Below are positions 7,904-16,789 of a stretch of DNA of 64,000 nt, piece by piece (position 1 is the first letter of the stretch; each line of letters opens with the position of its first letter). The stretch comes from Holophagaceae bacterium (GTDB taxonomy: Bacteria; Acidobacteriota; Holophagae; Holophagales; Holophagaceae). The stretch spans positions 62,001-126,000 of the forward strand of contig JALRCU010000009.1 of NCBI GenBank assembly GCA_023257195.1, given 5' to 3'. A program made the position numbers and the translations under genes. The notes under the pieces are model-generated. The model searched no databases. It was not told the origin of the DNA and was given only the letters and a program-made list of their open reading frames with translations.

Positions 7904-8734
7904 ATGCCCCGTCCTGTCGCTGCAATTACTGGAGGAGGAAGCGGTTTAGGAGAGGGTATGGCGCTTCTATTCGCAGAATCAGGTTATGACCTTGCTTTAT
8001 GCGGTCGAAGAATTGAAAAACTTGAGCAGGTAGCGGAAAAATCAAAGGCCTTAGGGGCTGCCGTCTATATTCAAAGTGTTGATGTCCGAAATTATGAATC
8101 CGTTGATAATTGGCTAATAAAAGCTCGTGAGAAATTTGGACAGCTCGATGCGTTAATCTGTAACGCAGCTGGAAATTTCATTGCACCTAGTATCGAGCTG
8201 TCTCCTCGTGCATGGAAAGCGGTTACTGAGATCAATATGGATGGGACTTTTTTTGCATCGCAATCGTTTGGAAAAATTCAGATTGAGGATAAAAGACCAG
8301 GGTCGATCACCTCGATCATCGCAGCTTATGCACGCAGTGGCCAACCCGGGACTATCCATAGTGCAGCCAGCAAAGCAGGGGTTCTCGCCATCATGAGAAC
8401 CCTAGCGGCCGAATGGGGTCGTTTTGGTATCCGATGTAATTCAATCTCACCTGGGCCTATCCACACCGAGGGTACCGATAAGAATCTTTGGAGTTTTCCG
8501 GGTGCTGAAAAACGCATGAAGTCCACCATTCCTCTTGGCCGAATTGGTGAAGTAAAAGACATCGCTCAAGCTGCGCTTTTTTTAGCTTCACCCCAGGCCT
8601 CTTGGATCTCGGGGGCCGACTTAGATGTCGACGGAGCTCAATGGCTGAATGGTGGAGTCTTTGGATGGGATCCAAACGATCTTCCAGGACCTATGCTTGC
8701 CCTAATGAAAGCAATGAGAGGCTCCAAATCCTAG
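7904..8734 (+). CDS. SDR-family oxidoreductase, 2,4-dienoyl-CoA reductase-like
   Basis: This 276-residue Rossmann enzyme has the TGGGSGLG cofactor loop at residues 9-16 and NAAGN at 87-91. The canonical SDR YxxxK is missing. Instead Tyr142, Ser153 and Lys157 reproduce the spacing of the mitochondrial 2,4-dienoyl-CoA reductase active site (Tyr-x10-Ser-x3-Lys), followed by the typical KAGVLAIMRTLAAEW. The reaction would be NADPH-dependent reduction of 2,4-dienoyl-CoA in unsaturated fatty-acid oxidation, with trans-2-enoyl reductases as the alternative. An AGGAG site precedes the ATG. Its TAG stop shares a CTAG with the stop of the convergent photolyase gene. Confidence 0.85.
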   Translation: MPRPVAAITGGGSGLGEGMALLFAESGYDLALCGRRIEKLEQVAEKSKALGAAVYIQSVDVRNYESVDNWLIKAREKFGQLDALICNAAGNFIAPSIELSPRAWKAVTEINMDGTFFASQSFGKIQIEDKRPGSITSIIAAYARSGQPGTIHSAASKAGVLAIMRTLAAEWGRFGIRCNSISPGPIHTEGTDKNLWSFPGAEKRMKSTIPLGRIGEVKDIAQAALFLASPQASWISGADLDVDGAQWLNGGVFGWDPNDLPGPMLALMKAMRGSKS

Positions 8735-10143
8735 GGGGTATCTCTCTTTAGGTGAACTTTGGCTGCCGCTAAGAATCTCTGACGGCCTTCGTCGAGTCCT
8801 ATAATAGGATTGGGATATCTCCACTGAGATCTCAGATCCTCTGGAGCAAGCCACGGCGTGTGAATCCATTCATTTGAGACCTCAGAGAGTTCAGGGACAT
8901 ATTTTCTTACATACTCTCCCGAAGGATCGAACTTCAGTGCCTGAGTGATGGGATTAAATATCCTAAACCAAGGTTGAGCATCACACCCGCAGCCCGCACT
9001 CCACTGCCACCCTGCGTTATTTTGAGCCCAATCCCCATCAGTGAGATATTTCATGAAATGCTCTTCTCCTCGCCTATAGTCAATTAAAAGATGCTTGGTA
9101 AGGAAACTGGCGCTTATCATACGAGCGCGATTGTGAACGTACCCTGTTGTGAGTAATTCTCGGGCGGCCGCGTCCACAATGGGATATCCCGTCTTTCCTT
9201 CTAGCCACGCTCGCCAATCTTCCTGATTATTTAAGTATGGAAAGTCTCTGAAATCTTGGCGAAAGGGGGTGGATAGCAATTCGGGCCACTCCCATAACAT
9301 GTGGTGGCTGAATTCGCGCCAAAGTAATTCATTTAAGAACTTGCGGGTATCGTCCGTGAGTCCGGAAAGGATGGTCTTTTGCCAAATGCTACGAATTGAT
9401 AGAGTTCCAAACTTGATATGGGCACTAAGTCTTGAAGTGCCACGATGATCCATTCGATCTCTCATAGAGGAATAACTTGAAACCGGACCAGAAAGAAAGG
9501 CATGAAGTATTTTTTTTCCCTCGGACGATCCTCCTTTTTGGATATGAGGGTTTCTTTCAATTTTTAACTGGGTGAGACTTGGTATTGATATCGAATGAAT
9601 CTTAATATCACTAGGAATTGGGGGTAAAGAAGTAGGGGTTGATTCTTTATTGTGAATACCTCGGGACCAGCAGACCTTAGAGAATGGGGTAAATACCCTA
9701 AACATTTGGTCCGAGCCGTTTCGAATAGAACCTGGTGGAAACAACGTCTCTCCTTCTAGCAAAGTCATGGGAATCGAGTGGGTCTTAAGAGCATCCGAAA
9801 GACGCTGATCTCTTTCTCTTCCAAAGGGCTCAATCCATCGGCAGCAGAATACTTGGTCGATTTTCCATTCTTTGGCCAATTGAGGAATAAGATCTACAGA
9901 TTTGCCTTCACGAATGATTAATTCTGTTCCTAGATTATGAATAGCCTCCTTGAGTTCTTCGAGAGACTCTAAAAGGAATTGAATACGATGGGGCATTTCC
10001 TTAGCGCGCTCAGGCTTGAAGAAATAGGGGTCTATGATAAAAAGAGGGATTACCTCATCATCAGGGCTGAGGGTTTCAAAAAAAGGATGATCCTCGATAC
10101 GAAGATCCTTTCCTCGAAACCACCAAAGGACACGACGTTTCAA
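8731..10143 (-). CDS. phr: deoxyribodipyrimidine photolyase (cryptochrome/photolyase family)
   Basis: The 470-residue protein has an N-terminal Rossmann-like antenna domain beginning WWFRGKDLRIEDH. The helical FAD-binding domain contains the conserved WQWSAGCGCDAQPWFRIFNP stretch and LWREFSHHML. It repairs UV-induced cyclobutane pyrimidine dimers using FADH- and blue light. The start is TTG at 10141-10143, whose last two bases overlap the TGA of the upstream algH gene (TTGA), so translation is probably coupled. No in-frame ATG keeps the conserved first strand. CPD specificity is likelier than 6-4 repair given the class I-like residues. Confidence 0.93.
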   Translation of the reverse strand: MKRRVLWWFRGKDLRIEDHPFFETLSPDDEVIPLFIIDPYFFKPERAKEMPHRIQFLLESLEELKEAIHNLGTELIIREGKSVDLIPQLAKEWKIDQVFCCRWIEPFGRERDQRLSDALKTHSIPMTLLEGETLFPPGSIRNGSDQMFRVFTPFSKVCWSRGIHNKESTPTSLPPIPSDIKIHSISIPSLTQLKIERNPHIQKGGSSEGKKILHAFLSGPVSSYSSMRDRMDHRGTSRLSAHIKFGTLSIRSIWQKTILSGLTDDTRKFLNELLWREFSHHMLWEWPELLSTPFRQDFRDFPYLNNQEDWRAWLEGKTGYPIVDAAARELLTTGYVHNRARMISASFLTKHLLIDYRRGEEHFMKYLTDGDWAQNNAGWQWSAGCGCDAQPWFRIFNPITQALKFDPSGEYVRKYVPELSEVSNEWIHTPWLAPEDLRSQWRYPNPIIGLDEGRQRFLAAAKVHLKRDTP

Positions 10144-10649
10144 CGAAGTTCAGCAGCCAGGACAGCTTCCCAGAGAGAAGCTGGAGTAGTCGATAAGAGC
10201 CATTCTGAAACCAAGGGTCGAATAACCCAAGTCCCCTCGGCAATTTCAAAATCAAGTTGACCCGGTCCCCATCCTGCATAGCCCAAAAATAATCGAAACT
10301 GCTGAGTGACATCATCCATTAGGATCTCGAGAAGGTCTTTTCGGGTAGAAACAAAATGTGTAAAGTCCAAAACAGTATCCTCTGGCATTGGAAGACCCCC
10401 TTTAACAATAACCATTCCCCGTTGAGGCTCCACGGGTCCACCATAGTAAGCCATCGCCTCAGGGGTAAGTTCACAGGGCAATCCTGACTCCTTAGCAATG
10501 GTCTGAAGACTAATTGGAAGAGGCTTATTGATAATAACCCCCAGGGAACCCTTATCGGTATGCTCAATGATCAAGATGACAGTACGCTTAAAGCGCTCAT
10601 CCTGCATGGAGGTGGTAGCTACTAGCAAAGCGGGTGAATGCAAGGACAT
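10140..10649 (-). CDS. YqgE/AlgH family protein
   Basis: The 169-residue protein has the family landmarks: F-x-R-T-V-I-L-I-x-EH at the start, GSLGVIINKP, YYGGPV and RLFLGYAGWGPGQLDFEI, ending with a tryptophan/proline-rich strand. The family (DUF179) is widespread; AlgH was linked to alginate regulation in Pseudomonas, but its biochemical role is unknown. Here it leads a minus-strand unit in which the photolyase overlaps its stop by four bases. Confidence 0.92.
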   Translation of the reverse strand: MSLHSPALLVATTSMQDERFKRTVILIIEHTDKGSLGVIINKPLPISLQTIAKESGLPCELTPEAMAYYGGPVEPQRGMVIVKGGLPMPEDTVLDFTHFVSTRKDLLEILMDDVTQQFRLFLGYAGWGPGQLDFEIAEGTWVIRPLVSEWLLSTTPASLWEAVLAAELR

Positions 10650-10695
10650 TAGACGATCATACTCCTAAATATGCTGATTATACTTAGCTTATAAA

Positions 10696-10965
10696 CTAAA
10701 AATCCATGAAACGGGGATCGGTTAGGGTCATTCCATGGCCTTTATCGAGTGCTTCTTTAATTTCAGGCGAAAGCGATTGAAGAATCTCAAGCCAAAGAGG
10801 ATCTATACTTCCATTGAAAAAAATAACTGAGGGCTCTCCTTGATCATAATCATCTTGATTATTCCAAAGATGTATCCAGCCGATATAGTTTTTTTTAACA
10901 AATACTGTAGCGCTAATCACAAGGACTGCCCGAAACTCCATCCCTTTTAAGAATTGTACAAGCAT
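10696..10965 (-). CDS. hypothetical small protein overlapping mog
   Basis: The frame encodes up to 89 residues, ending TLTDPRFMDF, with a hydrophilic middle rich in Asp, Gln and Trp (WIHLWNNQDDYDQ). The longest ATG start overlaps the end of mog by 53 bp. Later starts at 10941 (ATG) and 10920 (GTG, 8-bp overlap) are equally possible, because none has a convincing ribosome-binding site. It lies between mog and algH on the same strand and could be read through from mog. I do not recognise the family. Confidence 0.5.
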   Translation of the reverse strand: MLVQFLKGMEFRAVLVISATVFVKKNYIGWIHLWNNQDDYDQGEPSVIFFNGSIDPLWLEILQSLSPEIKEALDKGHGMTLTDPRFMDF

Positions 10966-11395
10966 GCAGAAGGATAGGCCAAGCTACTTCGATTTGTTCC
11001 ACGGCTCCTTGGGGACTCCCGCTTAAATTAAGGATGAGCGTCTTACGAATAGACCCACAGATAGCCCGACTTAGAGGAGACATAGGATGCTTATTTTTCG
11101 AGCGAATTAATTCTGTGACTCCAGGAATTTCTTTTTCAATAATTTCTTTAGTTACATCAGGCGTGATATCTCGAGACGAGATGCCCGTTCCCCCACACGT
11201 AAGAATTACGTCAAGATTTTGATTTAAAAGAATCCTAAAAGAGTCCATGAGTTGATCCCTGTCGTCAGAAATGAGTTCCTTAATGAGATGAGTAACTCCA
11301 TGATCAGCCAACCATCTCTCTAAGTTAGGCGTAGAGAGGTCCTTATAGAGCCCTTGATAAGCTCGATCCGATAGTGTAATGAGAGCAACTTTCAT
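10913..11395 (-). CDS. mog: molybdopterin adenylyltransferase (MogA/MoaB family)
   Basis: The 160-residue protein has the MPT-binding signatures TCGGTGISSRDITPD near residues 66-80 and LNLSGSPQGAVEQIE near 121-135. MogA adenylylates molybdopterin before MoeA inserts molybdate, giving molybdenum cofactor in the cytoplasm. A MoeA homologue is encoded 24 kb away at 34.9 kb, so both late steps are present in this window although they are not clustered. The divergent purK gene starts 74 bp upstream. Confidence 0.9.
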   Translation of the reverse strand: MKVALITLSDRAYQGLYKDLSTPNLERWLADHGVTHLIKELISDDRDQLMDSFRILLNQNLDVILTCGGTGISSRDITPDVTKEIIEKEIPGVTELIRSKNKHPMSPLSRAICGSIRKTLILNLSGSPQGAVEQIEVAWPILLHACTILKRDGVSGSPCD

Positions 11396-11469
11396 ATCCC
11401 ATTAGGATAAACGCTTTGATCATAAAAGTTTCCCTCTTATGCGAAAATAATTCTTTGGGGGTTTTGGAG

Positions 11470-12609
11470 ATGAAAGAGCATCCCGAGAGAATTGGGATTC
11501 TAGGGGGTGGACAACTCGGCCTAATGCTCTGCAAAGCTTTGCAGCAACTAGGAGTCAAGGTTTCTGTCTACGACCCAACTCCTGATTGCCCATGTGCGTC
11601 TATAGCAGATTATTTTGCGGAAGGATCTTTTTCTGATCATCAAGCGATTCTCGGATTCGCTAGCGATATCGAGATTCTTACATTCGAATTTGAAAATATA
11701 TCTTCAGAGACCCTTATTGCCATTGAAAAGATTAAAAAAATACACCCCTCTCCAGCGGTTTTATATATTTCACAGGATCGGATTCGCGAAAAAGGATATC
11801 TAAATTCGATTGATATTCCTACTGCAAAGTGGAGGGAAATCAATACTCTTTCTGACCTCACTAGTGGTGTCGATGCCCTGGGAGTTCCCTCGATACTTAA
11901 GACATCTTCAATGGGCTATGACGGTCGAGGTCAAATCAGACTGTCATCATCAGAACCTGCTTATCTCAAAGAATGTCTTGATAGATTTGAAGGCCGAGCA
12001 GCAGTCCTTGAGCAATGGGTTCCATTTATTCAGGAATTTAGCCTGATCGGGGCCAGGGACAGTCGAGGGAACATGTCCTTTTGGGATCCCTTTGTCAATC
12101 ATCATGAAAACCACATCCTTGAAAGTACCCTCTACCCAGGATTCATTCCTCCCAAGTCGGCTGAATTGGCATTATCCATGGGCAAGAAGATCATGGAGTC
12201 AATGAATGTCGTCGGACTTCTCACGATTGAATTCTTCCTCCTACCTGATGGGCGAGTCTTAGTTAACGAACTCGCTCCTCGTCCCCATAATTCAGGTCAC
12301 ATCACGATCGAGGCATCTGAAACAAGTCAATTTTATCAGCTAGCACTTATTCTAACGGGTCGGCCTCTGGGCTCTGTCGGCGTTATCAAACCGGGGGCAA
12401 TGATCAATCTTCTTGGCGATCTTTGGCTGGGTTCAAAGGGAGAACCGGACTGGAATACAGCCTCAGGAATTCCTGGAGTCTTCCTTCATCTTTATGGAAA
12501 AAAGACCCCAAAAAATGGAAGAAAGATGGGGCATTTAACTTTTCTCCACCAGGACCCCTGCGAAGCCTTAGTCGCCCTCAGAACTCTCAAACAGCGTCTA
12601 TCGAATTAG
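11470..12609 (+). CDS. purK: N5-carboxyaminoimidazole ribonucleotide synthase PurK
   Basis: This ATP-grasp enzyme starts with RIGILGGGQLGLML, the canonical PurK nucleotide-binding strand. It has KTSSMGYDGRGQ in the ATP-grasp lid region and NELAPRPHNSGH near the metal-binding end. It makes N5-CAIR from AIR, ATP and bicarbonate in purine synthesis; the partner PurE is not in the window. A longer frame from a TTG at 11416 exists, but this ATG gives the usual length of 379 residues with GGAG-type sequence just before it. Its stop overlaps that of the convergent amidase gene by four bases. Confidence 0.92.
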   Translation: MKEHPERIGILGGGQLGLMLCKALQQLGVKVSVYDPTPDCPCASIADYFAEGSFSDHQAILGFASDIEILTFEFENISSETLIAIEKIKKIHPSPAVLYISQDRIREKGYLNSIDIPTAKWREINTLSDLTSGVDALGVPSILKTSSMGYDGRGQIRLSSSEPAYLKECLDRFEGRAAVLEQWVPFIQEFSLIGARDSRGNMSFWDPFVNHHENHILESTLYPGFIPPKSAELALSMGKKIMESMNVVGLLTIEFFLLPDGRVLVNELAPRPHNSGHITIEASETSQFYQLALILTGRPLGSVGVIKPGAMINLLGDLWLGSKGEPDWNTASGIPGVFLHLYGKKTPKNGRKMGHLTFLHQDPCEALVALRTLKQRLSN

Positions 12610-14279
12610 TTCTTAAAATAACCTTTAATCGCTTCGCATACACTTTCTGCAAATCTCGATCTAAACTCAGGGTCAGAGAGATTTTCTGCATCGACAGGAT
12701 TATTTAGATTAGCCACTTCGATAAGAATCTTGGTGGAAGATTTATTGTATCTAATCACAGCAGGAACAAAGGCCGTTCCTTCCCTTTGTATGATATTTCG
12801 TATGGCTCGATTTTTGTGAATGGGTAGTTGATTTTGAGCTAATTTTTTAATCAAAGACTCTGCAAACTGACGACTCCTGACTTCTCCGAGGAAACGTTCT
12901 TGGGGTGTAAAAGTAACGGATCCATATTTAGGTAGCTCATTTACTTGAACACCCTTGAGACCCCGTATCTGAAAGCGGTCGGGGACCCCCGATGATCCCG
13001 GAACATAAACCATTGTTCCAGAGGCAGAGGGATGAAGACTATCGGCATGGAAAGAAATAAAAAGTGTTTTTTTCGGATCCCCTTGGGCGCTGATGAATTT
13101 ACTAGTCCATGAATTACTAACTATCCAGCGAAGATGGACGCCAACCGAACTAGGATTCTCTCCATCGTTTCTGTAGGGGGGTGACGTGAGGATTTCAGCT
13201 GAGGGTGATATTTTTTTAATTCGATTCCTTATAGTATTTCTAACGCCAGGATATGAGATTACATTTCTCACTGTTGCCTGCGTCTCTTTTAATAACTGAC
13301 TTCTGACCCTGTTGGCAATGTCATATACAAAGTCGGATTCCCAAAGGCCATTCGCAGAAGCTCCGGGGTCGATACCCCCGTGGCCAGCATCTAAAATGAT
13401 TGCTACCCCTTTGAGGTTTGGACTTGCTGATAGGGACTCGGTTTGCTTGATCTTGTCACGTACTTCTTTTTCATCTTTAAGCGCCACCGATCCCTCTGGT
13501 TGAAAGGGGCTTGCTAGGTAATCAATAGGAATTAATAAAGCCTGACCGGGCTTGATGATTCGTACATCCCTAATACCACTTTTTTTAGCTATAAGAAGAG
13601 ATAAAGCATTCACTTCGAGGGGGAAAACTCGGTCCGTATACCTTAGGACTACATCTGAATAAATTGCTTCACCTTTTCTCAAATGATAAATTGCATACTT
13701 TTCATCGGCCTTCAATTGGTAAGTTAAAAGTCTTCGATAAGCCTCGATTTTAGCTTCGTCATCAAGGCTATCTTCAGGACTGGACTTATTCGGTCTAATT
13801 TTTAGACCCCCTAATTCTTTTGCTAAAAGCTGTCGGGGGATAATCCACTGATCTCCTTTTCTCACTTTTTCTGGCAACAAAGGGTTAATCGACATCAATT
13901 CATCATAATTTTGACCATGGCCAGTGAAAAAAGTACTGATGAGCCAAACTGTTTCTAATTCTGGATATGCCACCTGGTGAATAACTTGATTTTCTTTCCA
14001 CTCATCTTTGGGGAATAAAACCAAAAGAGCCCACCGTTTCCCATCTGAATTGAGATCTCGGTAGTCAATCCAGGTCTCTATTGTTACTCCAGGTTTTAGG
14101 AAGCCTTTGGGGATCGCACGACCTTGGACCATAATGCCTTCGTTGGGTTTAAACCAAACCAGGGCCTGGGACCCGGTCGGAAGATTACCCTTAACGGTCA
14201 TGGAAGCGTGCTGTCCTCGTATCCAAGACGAGGCCCACAGCACTAAACAGAGAGTTAGGAGACTGACTTTTAGTCTCAA
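12606..14279 (-). CDS. N-acetylmuramoyl-L-alanine amidase (Amidase_3) with LysM-like regions
   Basis: An N-terminal signal peptide (SLLTLCLVLWASSWIRG) is followed by about 270 residues containing two LysM-like stretches (around NPLLPEKVRKGDQW and IIKPGQALLIPIDYL) that would bind glycan. The C-terminal Amidase_3 domain starts near IILDAGHGGIDPGA. It keeps the zinc/catalytic set: His in DAGHGG, Glu in LWESDF, His in SFHAD and Glu in IEVANLN. It should cleave the amide between MurNAc and the stem peptide in the periplasm, as AmiC does at division. The start is taken as TTG at 14279, six bases after AAGGAG; another TTG at 14285 abuts that site. At 557 residues it is long for the family. Confidence 0.9.
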   Translation of the reverse strand: MRLKVSLLTLCLVLWASSWIRGQHASMTVKGNLPTGSQALVWFKPNEGIMVQGRAIPKGFLKPGVTIETWIDYRDLNSDGKRWALLVLFPKDEWKENQVIHQVAYPELETVWLISTFFTGHGQNYDELMSINPLLPEKVRKGDQWIIPRQLLAKELGGLKIRPNKSSPEDSLDDEAKIEAYRRLLTYQLKADEKYAIYHLRKGEAIYSDVVLRYTDRVFPLEVNALSLLIAKKSGIRDVRIIKPGQALLIPIDYLASPFQPEGSVALKDEKEVRDKIKQTESLSASPNLKGVAIILDAGHGGIDPGASANGLWESDFVYDIANRVRSQLLKETQATVRNVISYPGVRNTIRNRIKKISPSAEILTSPPYRNDGENPSSVGVHLRWIVSNSWTSKFISAQGDPKKTLFISFHADSLHPSASGTMVYVPGSSGVPDRFQIRGLKGVQVNELPKYGSVTFTPQERFLGEVRSRQFAESLIKKLAQNQLPIHKNRAIRNIIQREGTAFVPAVIRYNKSSTKILIEVANLNNPVDAENLSDPEFRSRFAESVCEAIKGYFKN

Positions 14280-14305
14280 ATGCAACTCCTTCTTGTAAAA
14301 TTCTT

Positions 14306-15331
14306 ATGAGGCGCCATCATATCTTTATGATGGCAGAGACTGAAATATTTGATTTGATCATTGTTGGTGCTGGACCCGCAGGGATAGCAACGGCGGTCGA
14401 ATCAAAAAGAGTAGGTATTCAGAAAGTACTACTAATTGAGAAAGGTCCTCGGCACAGTTACTCCATTGAGAAACTCTATACACCGGGTAAGCGCGTTGAC
14501 AAAGTCTACTTAGGCCAAGATATTGAATGTGAGGGATCGGTTTGTATTGTCGATGGGACAAGAGAAACCGTCCTGAAAACCATGGATCAATTCATTGAAG
14601 AGTATGGACTTGAAATTATCGCCAACACCGAGGTCGATCATATCGAACAAGTTGCCAATGATTTGTTTGTTATTACCGATTTAGAAAAGCGGCAGTGGAG
14701 GACACGGACTGTAGTTATTGCGATTGGCGTTTATGGACGACCGAATAAACCCAACTACCCGCTTCCATCCTCCCTAAAGCAAAATATCTGGTTTGACCTT
14801 TCTCAAAACATACCTGCAAGAAGCCGTGTACTCATTGTTGGAGGTGGTAATACTGCCCTCGAATATGCTCAATACCTATATAGTGACCATCAGGTAACGC
14901 TTTGTTACCGAGGAAAAGAATTCACAAAGGCAAACGAAGTAAACAAAAAGATTGTTTCGGATCTAGAAAAAAATCGACACATCGAAATATTGCTTGAGTC
15001 TAACGTGGTTAACATCTGTGATCGACAACAGCACCCTAGGATTGAAGTCACGTTCCAAGATGAAACTCGTAGACAATTCGATGACATCTTGTACGCTATC
15101 GGAGGAACGACTCCTGAATCTTTTTTAAAGAAAGTAGGAGTTACTTTGGAGGGAAAACATCCAACAACTTCCCATGCTTACGAGTCAGGTATTCCAGGTC
15201 TCTACCTTGCGGGCGATTTAGTTTCAGGAGGAAAAGGAACAATAGTCAAAGCTTTCAATACTGGAAAGACAGTCGTATGGGATGGTTTATGTCAAGGACA
15301 ACTTGAATGCCGGATTCCTATTCCAAGGTAA
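14306..15331 (+). CDS. thioredoxin reductase-like FAD/NAD(P)-dependent oxidoreductase (YpdA-related)
   Basis: The 341-residue flavoprotein has an FAD-binding GAGPAGIA near residues 22-29, an NADPH-binding VGGGNTALEYA near 180 and a C-terminal FAD motif in GLYLAGDLV. It lacks the redox-active CxxC of thioredoxin reductase, as do YpdA (bacillithiol disulphide reductase) and ferredoxin-NADP reductases of this fold. YpdA is the closest family I can name, which would imply bacillithiol, but a ferredoxin reductase is possible given the ferredoxin gene at 7.5 kb. Starts at 14306, 14327 and 14330 are all possible and none has a good ribosome-binding site. Confidence 0.72.
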   Translation: MRRHHIFMMAETEIFDLIIVGAGPAGIATAVESKRVGIQKVLLIEKGPRHSYSIEKLYTPGKRVDKVYLGQDIECEGSVCIVDGTRETVLKTMDQFIEEYGLEIIANTEVDHIEQVANDLFVITDLEKRQWRTRTVVIAIGVYGRPNKPNYPLPSSLKQNIWFDLSQNIPARSRVLIVGGGNTALEYAQYLYSDHQVTLCYRGKEFTKANEVNKKIVSDLEKNRHIEILLESNVVNICDRQQHPRIEVTFQDETRRQFDDILYAIGGTTPESFLKKVGVTLEGKHPTTSHAYESGIPGLYLAGDLVSGGKGTIVKAFNTGKTVVWDGLCQGQLECRIPIPR

Positions 15332-15376
15332 ACAATATATATATTCTGATATGATGAAAGTAAGTAGGAGGTTCTG

Positions 15377-15601
15377 ATGTCGATTAGTTGCCAACATTGT
15401 GGATCTGATCTAACGGCTCCACAAAGCGTGCGCATTGCTGAATATCATTTCGGTCGACTTGAGGCTTTACAGCAAGATCCTGTGGAGGGCCCGGGTTTTA
15501 AATACCACTTTGAACAACCGGATACATACACAATTCTGTGCAATATTTGTAAAAGACTGGTTCGAACACTCCCTATTAAAGCAGTCTTAACTCCTAAATA
15601 G
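15377..15601 (+). CDS. small zinc-ribbon protein
   Basis: The 74-residue protein has two CxxC pairs, Cys5/Cys8 (CQHC) and Cys55/Cys58 (CNIC), 46 residues apart, which is typical of a structural zinc ribbon. A strong AGGAGG site precedes the start. It sits 45 bp after the flavoprotein gene and probably shares its transcript. Its final eight bases overlap the convergent PP2C gene. Function is unknown; nucleic-acid or protein binding is common for such ribbons. Confidence 0.72.
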   Translation: MSISCQHCGSDLTAPQSVRIAEYHFGRLEALQQDPVEGPGFKYHFEQPDTYTILCNICKRLVRTLPIKAVLTPK

Positions 15602-16307
15602 CATCAATTAATACAGCCGTAATATTGTCGGCCCCTCCCTCTCGGAGGGCGGCTAGGATCAGTTGAGATAGGCATTCTGATTGATTTTCGATTCCCAGGG
15701 TTTGCTCGATAGTCTTCTCATCAATCATGCCGTTCAAACCATCGGAACAAAGCAGAAATCGGTCGCCCGTAGAGGCTGTAAACGAGGTGATTTCAACACG
15801 AATAGATGTGGTGTTACCTAGAGCCTGGGTAATCACATTACGCATAGGATGAGAACTGATTTCTTTTTCACTCAAGAGTCCCTTCTCGAACTGTGTCTGA
15901 ACCCAAGTATGATCGATCGTTAATTGTTTGATTTTTTTATCTCTTAGTACATAAGATCTCGAATCACCCACATGAGCTATGGTTACTTTACTACCCTCGA
16001 CCAAAATGGCTACAGCGGTCGAAGCCATGGACATATGATCAGGATTTACCTTGATGTGTTCAAGTATCGACTCACTTGCCTCACGAAAAGCCAAATCCAT
16101 TCTCACTTCAGGGGTTTTGAGATGACTATCTTTAACGGAGTCAATAATCGATTCAACAGCTATCTTACTTGCAACCTCTCCTGCTGTATGACCTCCTAGG
16201 CCATCCGCAACAATATATAAACCTAAATAATCATCATGATAGAAATAATCCTCATTGAGTTCTCTGATTAGACCCGGGTGGGTCGTCCCGGATGAAAGAT
16301 ATGGCAT
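15594..16307 (-). CDS. PP2C-family serine/threonine phosphatase (PrpC/Stp-like)
   Basis: The PP2C metal and catalytic motifs are in order: an RELNEDY start, VADGLGGH, AHVGDSRSYVLR, LLCSDGLNGM and GGADNITAVLI. These place the aspartates that bind two Mn/Mg ions. Bacterial PrpC-type enzymes dephosphorylate proteins phosphorylated by Hanks-type kinases, but no kinase gene is in the window. A TTG at 16322 extends the frame. I chose the ATG at 16305-16307 because GAGG stands nine bases before it, giving 237 residues, the usual length. Confidence 0.92.
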   Translation of the reverse strand: MPYLSSGTTHPGLIRELNEDYFYHDDYLGLYIVADGLGGHTAGEVASKIAVESIIDSVKDSHLKTPEVRMDLAFREASESILEHIKVNPDHMSMASTAVAILVEGSKVTIAHVGDSRSYVLRDKKIKQLTIDHTWVQTQFEKGLLSEKEISSHPMRNVITQALGNTTSIRVEITSFTASTGDRFLLCSDGLNGMIDEKTIEQTLGIENQSECLSQLILAALREGGADNITAVLIDAI

Positions 16308-16387
16308 CGCAAGAAACCTCAAATGGGTGAGAAAATAAGTTTACCAAGTCCCCTTTCCTTTCATTCAATTTCTAGGATTTAAAAGTT

Positions 16388-16789
16388 ATGGCATCCTGGC
16401 AAGACATTCTCAAAAATACGAGGTCTGTAGCAATCGTAGGTCTCTCAGATAAACCCTGGAGAGCCAGTTATGGGGTAGCTAAATACCTAAGAGATTCGGG
16501 CTACCTCATTTATCCCGTAAATCCAGAACTCCATTCTTCACTGTGGGATATTCCCGCTTCTAAGAATCTCTCGGAAATTCAGGAAGTAGAGGTGATTAAT
16601 GTCTTTAGAAAAAGCGAAGATCTCCCCGAACTTGTTAATGAAATTTGTGGACTCCCTTGGATTCCACAAATGTGTTGGTTCCAATTGAATATGAAATTAG
16701 AGCCCTCCGATGAATACCGACTTACCCAAAAGGGTATTCTTGTCGTCACAGATAAATGCTTAATGGTAGAACATCGCTTGATGAATTAG
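16388..16789 (+). CDS. CoA-binding domain protein (YccU-like)
   Basis: This 133-residue stand-alone CoA_binding_2 Rossmann protein has the strand-loop SVAIVGLSDKPWRASYGVA, the YPVNPE turn and the closing GILVVTDKCLMVEH that marks this family (usually VxDRCPxxE). It binds CoA or a related dinucleotide; its cellular role is unknown. It is the first gene of a plus-strand run with gatA and the E2 gene, and 66 bp separate it from gatA. Confidence 0.88.
   Translation: MASWQDILKNTRSVAIVGLSDKPWRASYGVAKYLRDSGYLIYPVNPELHSSLWDIPASKNLSEIQEVEVINVFRKSEDLPELVNEICGLPWIPQMCWFQLNMKLEPSDEYRLTQKGILVVTDKCLMVEHRLMN

Noticed and set aside
12423-12707. 94-residue plus-strand frame across the purK/amidase junction
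   Set aside because: It lies in another frame over two strongly supported genes and has no domain similarity; it is a by-product of the overlap.
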